Shown one piece after another: positions 59,090-64,000 of a DNA stretch of 64,000 nt. How positions within the stretch are numbered: position 1 is the stretch's first letter; the number at the start of each line of letters is the position of its first letter. The notes under the pieces are model-generated. The model saw nothing but the letters and a program-made list of their open reading frames with translations. It was not told where the DNA came from and searched no databases. Source of the stretch: Eunapius fragilis (taxonomy: Eukaryota > Porifera > Demospongiae > Spongillida > Spongillidae); the NCBI GenBank assembly GCA_963681505.1, contig OY811971.1, forward strand, positions 10,307,433-10,371,432, given 5' to 3'. Both the position numbers and the translations under genes were made by a program.

Positions 59090-60690
59090 CGTGTGTGTGT
59101 GCGTGTGTGTGTGTTTGTGCGCGTGTGTGCGTGTGTGTGTGTGCACATGTGTGCATGTATAATAGGCGGACGTGTTTCGTGTACGTGACCGCGTCAGGAA
59201 GTCAATAACTGAATTAGTTTGCGAAACCACTTAACCGTCATTCTAAGACCAATAACCGTGGACCGCACAAAAATCGTAGTGGTCAACTGCCGGCTATGAA
59301 TTGTTATGTATGAAGAGAACTTTGTTGGATGACCGAGTGTGAGAATGAACACAATAAGCAAATGTTTAATACTTTACATGCGTCAGGAGTGCAACACAAG
59401 ATCACCATTTAGAAACCATATATGCATGGTCATTGCCATGCGGAAGTATCGTAACCCTAGAACCTTATACACCCGAAGTGACAATTCCATAACAAGACTG
59501 GTTTCCTGCCGGCTCCCACAATAGATTTACAAATCTCAGAGCAGAGCCATATTAAATGATGATTTATAGAGGGGTGCATGAGGAACACCGTCTCAACAAC
59601 ATCCAGAAATATATGAGTCCGGCCGGATTATGAAAAATCTTAGTAGTATGCCGAACATGACTTGTGTTTAGGTCCTAAACCATAGTTTAGGTCCTAAACT
59701 ATAAGACTTAAAGCAAACTATGCCCATATACGGGCGAGTTCTAACATGACATGACATATTTTTTATTGTACGTACGGTAACCCTTATAGCGATATATGTC
59801 CCATTTGTCGGCTACAGGCATGTCATAACTGAGGGGTGAGGCCATTAAACGGCGAGATTAACGTAAAACGTTAGCGATGCACCGAAAGTTTTTTTCTACA
59901 ACAGGAGTTTAGTAGGGTATAAAGATTCAAATTTATAGCCATGGCTGACTGTCGATCCGTGGCTGTTATACCCATGCATGCCCAAGAGTACGCGATCGCA
60001 TTAAAATTCTTTCGAATTACAAAAGATGTTAGTACACTTTAACATATGAAGAAACGGACCATACATCGGCGGTCATCTTGCCGTCAAATAAACTCAAAAA
60101 ATAGTAATTACTATCGCAGGCAATTATAAATTCAACACTGCCGTTCATATTACAATAAGCAGATCTCTGCTCATATCCACTTGATCACACCTCAGGCCAG
60201 CCCCCGACGGGTGGATGCGCATCAATTAGCATAAAGATAACCAACTACATTTTTGTAAAGGTGGGTTATGTACAATTGCGGATTGTTACTAAGTGCAGGA
60301 TATGCATCAGTACTATGCTTACATATAGGGCACGTCACGTTCACCATAATACTGTAGTTGTTTAAACTTAACGCACTGACACCGATGGGTCCGGGAACTG
60401 CCATCGCATACTGTACTCCTTCCAGCCAATCAATTTGCTAGCTCCCCCCCACCCGCCCCCCCCCTCCCCCCCCTACCCCAATCGACCTTATTCTTTGATC
60501 AACCTGTTCGTACTGTCTAAAAGCACTGCACATATAGCCGTATAAAAGTTAGGAGCACACATTTTCTGACGTAAAGGCCTAATAGGGGTGGTCATGCTAT
60601 GAGGGGAACGGTTAGGCTCAAATTATTTAATGCTTGAGAATCCTTTTTGCTTATGTCATGAGGCTTTTTGGGGTGCATAAATTTGTATAT
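58740..60690. repeat. Segmental duplication, right copy (partner 42075-43987)
   Basis: Same order of landmarks as the left copy, with scattered small insertions such as a duplicated TTTAGGTCCTAAAC segment near 59670. No gene recognised. Confidence 0.9.
59026..59150. repeat. (TG)n microsatellite
   Basis: Pure TG to about 59084, then TGCG/TGTT interruptions to 59150. Confidence 0.97.
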
Positions 60691-60789
60691 ACTAGTATGC
60701 TATGCTCTTTACATCTACCATTGTATGGTGCTTGGGCTTTAGCATACTGGGAAACATCAGCTAGTATGAAGCAAACTTTGGACAACATG

Positions 60790-61340
60790 GCCACCATGGA
60801 TGTGATCATGTGGTGTAGGTGTCTCTGGTGTGTAGGTATATCTCTGGTGTGTATCCCTGGATCATAGGACATAGGTATCATAGGATTTAGATGTGTCCCT
60901 GGTGTGTCATGTGTCCCTGTGTGTGCATGTTGTTGTGTCTCCGGTGCGTAGGTGTGTCCCCGGTGCGTAAGTGTGTCTGTGTGTGTAGGTGAGTGCCTGG
61001 TGTGTGGGTGTGTCCCTGACATGTAAATGTGTCCCTGGTGTGTAGGTGTGTCCCTGTGTGGGTGTGTTTCTGGTATGTAAGTGTGCCCCTGGTGTGTAGG
61101 TAGGTACCTGGTGTGTAGGTGTGTCCCTGGTGTGTAGGTGTGTCCCTGGTGTGTAGGTGTGTTCCTGGTGTGTAGGTGTGTCCCTGTGTGGGTGTGTTTC
61201 TGGTATGTAAGTGTGCCCCTGGTGTGTAGGTAGGTCCCTGGTGTGTAGGTGTGTCCCTGGTGTGTAGGTATGTCCCTGGTGTGTAGGTGTGTCCTTGGTG
61301 TGTGGGTTTGTCCCTGGCGTGTAAATGTGTTCCTGGTATA
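60790..61340. repeat. 19-bp minisatellite, left arm
   Basis: About 27 degenerate units. Long minus-strand frames reading His/Thr/Pro/Gly repeats are artefacts of the array. Confidence 0.92.
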
Positions 61341-61869
61341 GGCATCCCCGAGAGTGTGTAGATGTAAGTACGTGTGTAGGTATGTGGGTGTAATATCCCG
61401 CATGGGGTTCGCAGTTACATATTGTCTCTCATTAGTCTCTTGCAGTACGACCACCATGGTGACCTAAGAATGCCTTGTGCCTCCTGACATCCTGGCAATG
61501 TGTGGCAAGTTCACTCGGTACTGTTTTATGCATGGTGTGTTCCAGTTAACCGATTAGCGTCAGAATATCTAAGTTTAACTAAAGCAGAATTGTTCAAAAT
61601 GAGGCAGGCGTGGAATGTTAGAAAATAGGAAGGTGGTTTCAACAATATAATCTGAAGCCGTGAACATGAGTGTCTTTAAATTGGTGTTATATTTCAAAGG
61701 GTCTGGAAGTAACGGTAAACACATTATTGATTCAGATATGCATCTGTCTCTCAGCGGTAAGTGGTTAAATAGAATATCACACAAGGGTCAGGTGTTGCCA
61801 CTCCCCTAGAGTACAACTACCATTGTAACCTAAGGGTGCCTTATATGTGCTTCTGACATCCTGGTGACA

Positions 61870-62340
61870 TATACCAGGGACACATATAGGGACCTACCTA
61901 CACACCAGGGACATACCTACACACCAGGGACACCTACACACCAGGGACACACCCACACACCAGGGACATGCCTACACACCAGAAACACACCTACACACCA
62001 GGGACCTACCTAGACACCAGGGGCACACCTACACACCAGGGACACACCTACACGCCAGGGACACACCTACACATCAGGGACACACCTACACACCAGGGAC
62101 ACACCCACACACCAGGGACCTACCTACACACCAGGGGCACACTTACATACCAGAAACACACCCCCACACCAGGGACCTACCTACACACCAGGGACACACT
62201 TACACACCAGGGATACACCTACACACCAGGGACACACTTACATACCAGGGACCTACCTACACACCAGGGACACACCTACACACCAGGGACACACCTACAC
62301 ACCAGGGACACACCTACACACCAGGGACACACCTAAACAC
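61870..62340. repeat. 19-bp minisatellite, right arm
   Basis: About 24 units of ACACACCAGGGACACACCT type, inverted relative to the left arm. Confidence 0.92.
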
Positions 62341-62345
62341 TATTG

Positions 62346-63090
62346 TGTGGTGTGTAGACTGTGTGTGGATGGGTGTGTGTGCGATGAGTATACAGTACAA
62401 TGTTTATTAACATGTGAACTCTCCCATATATGGGCATATATGTAGCTTGCCACATAAACTATGGTTTAGGACCTAAACTCTCCTCATGTTCAGTGCACTA
62501 CTAAGATTTTCATAATCCGGACTCAGAAGTTGTTGAGACATTGTTGCTCAGGATGGAAAACCCATTTGAGTGATAACCTCCAGGAGAAAGATCTGAATCT
62601 AGCACAATGGTCTACATGTACAACAGGCACAAAAAACCTATAAGTTCAAAACTTCATGCCGGTCTTCAACTTCAAGCCGGTCTTCATGAACTGCTCAATG
62701 GTAAAGAATGATGAATAGTGCACTTATTGGGAAAACACCACCAGACAGACATCCACAGAACAAGGAAAAAGTTTGCAGCATGTGCCTAGAATGACACATA
62801 TTAAGTTACATGCAGGCCTCTTAAATCTCCCAACCATGTCACGTGCTATGCAACCATGAGTGAGCCTAGTTTCAGCAAGTTTAAACGTCAGAAACATATT
62901 TACGGTATTTACATATTTACATATGTACGGTGTATATAGTGTAAAATGGATAGAAGTGTACACGTGTATACATGTTGTATATGAAGATGTAGAGTACGCG
63001 TAAGTGCATTGCATGTGTGTGTGTGTGTGTGTGTGTGTTTGTATTTTTAGAGGGTACATGTGTGTAGGGTATTAATGTTATGTGCTCTGC
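62346..63090. other. Spacer with an inverted fragment of the 59.6-kb duplication
   Basis: 62420-62560 is an inverted, diverged copy of about 59560-59740 (shared TAGGTCCTAAACCATAGTTTA on opposite strands). A (TG)n tract lies at 63015-63038. No gene is recognised. Confidence 0.6.
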
Positions 63091-63906
63091 AGAATGGCCG
63101 AAGCAATCAACTGCTGCTATGCCAGAATAGCCATTAGATCCATAGCGCAGAAGCTGTATATGGGAATAGAGGGTGTGATAACACTTTCTACACAATCTAT
63201 GGCACAGCTAGTTGTAGAGTACAGTGCACTGTTCGAAAACAACCTTGCTATGCACCTACAAAACCAGAAGAATTCCACTATTAATGTCTATTGTCCTGAG
63301 TGTCCACCCGGGGGTACAATTGGACACCCGGGTGGACAGCAAAAAAAGTTTTTGCCGTTCGGTCACGGAAGAGACCTAGTGGCATTTAACGATACTGGCT
63401 TATAGAACAAGTCTTTTCAGGATCGGGCCGAGATAAGTAAGGCTTAAATCCTTTCGATACCCGTAAAACGAGCCGTGCTAGCAGACCTATCCATTACGCT
63501 CCGACCGATCCGCATGGAGCGTAATGGATAGGCCCGCTAGCACGGCTCGTTTTACGAGTACCAAAAGGAGTTACGCCATGTTTATCTCGGCCCGATCCTG
63601 AAAAGACTTGTTCTGTAAACCAGTACCGTTAAATGCAGCAGGTCCCTTCCGTGACCGAACGGCAAAAACTTTTTTTGCTGTCCGCCCGGGTGTCCAATTG
63701 TACCCCCGAGTGGACACTCAGGACAATAGACATTAAGAAGTCTTTAGCATTGTTCAATACACACTGGAAGCTCCAAAATCGAAAAGATGACTTTTTGAAC
63801 ACATTTTCATTTGCTGAATGGAACAAGCTCACGCAGAATCAAAGGGCACAGCACACCATTAAAAAATGCAAAGGGAAATCCATTGCTCAGCACTGCACTC
63901 CCATCT
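63091..63906 (+). pseudogene. Unidentified reading frame split by a foldback MITE
   Basis: The left half opens after an acceptor-like CTCTGCAG and reads MAEAINCCYARIAIRSIAQK and on to NQKNSTI at 63280. The right half resumes after the insertion with KKSLALFNTHWKLQ and ends at TAA 63906. Dropping the 448-bp element and one TTAA rejoins the two halves in frame. I do not recognise the protein. It could be an exon of a host gene continuing outside the window or part of a transposon ORF. Confidence 0.55.
63285..63732. mobile_element. Foldback MITE, 448 bp, TTAA target
   Basis: Almost the whole element is one inverted repeat of about 220 bp per arm around a short centre at about 63508-63518. Ends are TGTCTATTGTCCTGAG and its complement. 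TTAA flanks both sides (63281-63284 and 63733-63736), as piggyBac- and Kolobok-type elements leave. Each arm holds an inner inverted repeat, TGTCCACCCGGG near GTACAATT. No coding capacity. Confidence 0.9.
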
Positions 63907-64000
63907 AAGAAACATGCACAACAAGGGAAAAAATCGATCCCCATCTTGCCTCTTCATCAAGTACGCTGGTAAGACAGTTTTCAGTTGAATGAAATTGCTC

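Larger units (their letters stand above)
60691..62345. mobile_element. Foldback-like structure, uninterrupted copy
   Basis: Left arm 60790-61340 is a minisatellite of TGTGTAGGTGTGTCCCTGG type. Right arm 61870-62340 is the inverse. The roughly 520-bp centre has a direct repeat (AGTACGACCACCATGGTGAC-like at 61445 and 61808) and no gene. The arms could pair over several hundred bases. It serves as the empty-site reference for the nested insertions at 46-54 kb. Confidence 0.6.

Noticed and set aside
60651..61457. 268-codon minus-strand frame rich in His-Thr-Pro-Gly
   Set aside because: It is the 19-bp minisatellite read through. The same artefact appears at 61968-62336 and 47676-47924.
1..64000. 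tRNA, rRNA or other structured RNA genes
   Set aside because: I looked for T-loop GTTCGAATC-type boxes and conserved rRNA strings on both strands and saw none convincing. A covariance-model scan would be needed to exclude them.

Overview
The window is nuclear DNA of a multicellular animal. It holds split genes with GT-AG introns, animal signalling genes, long (CA)n microsatellites, minisatellites, a 12-kb satellite and several transposon classes. The retroelement protein remnants are of kinds I associate with sponge and coral genomes, so a sponge or another early-branching marine invertebrate is my best guess. That is inference, because no marker gene fixes the species.

Region 1 (1-14 kb) is the only ordinary genic part. 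Two minus-strand genes lie head to tail. Upstream is a complete ten-exon orthologue of OTUD5/DUBA, an OTU deubiquitinase, with coding exons between 13982 and 3791. The reading frame closes exactly to 659 residues. Only 353 bp separate its stop from the ATG of a single-exon class-II DYRK kinase (DYRK2 orthologue, 3437-1518). A palindromic RFX/X-box-like site lies in that gap. Tandem repeats fill most OTUD5 introns, and four of the nine introns run into (GT)n at, or within six bases of, the 5' splice site.

Region 2 (14-30 kb) has no recognisable gene. From about 16.8 to 29.1 kb it is a complex satellite. Subarrays of a 38-bp unit alternate with long AT-rich segments that recur about every 2-2.5 kb. 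The same 5' splice-site-like sequence, CAGGTAAGT, recurs twelve times on the plus strand.

Region 3 (30-64 kb) is built from segmental duplications and nested mobile elements. A 4.5-kb block is tandemly duplicated (31136-35719 and 35725-40165), and a third copy lies at 54.2-58.7 kb. Each block pairs broken, intron-containing remnants of a gypsy/Ginger-type integrase (plus strand) with an unusual gene (minus strand). That gene fuses an HMGL-like TIM-barrel domain to an EF-hand. It is intact (577 aa) in the third copy and frameshifted by the same 2-bp insertion in the other two. A second duplicated stretch (42.1-44.0 and 58.7-60.7 kb) leads into a foldback-like structure whose arms are 19-bp minisatellites. 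One copy of that structure (60.7-62.3 kb) is uninterrupted. The other (46.0-53.9 kb) has been split by a hAT-like element, a degenerate Ty3/gypsy retrotransposon and a further element. Paralogous empty sites give a verified 8-bp duplication for the hAT-like insertion and a 5-bp duplication for a solo LTR. At the right edge a 448-bp foldback MITE sits in a TTAA inside an unidentified reading frame.
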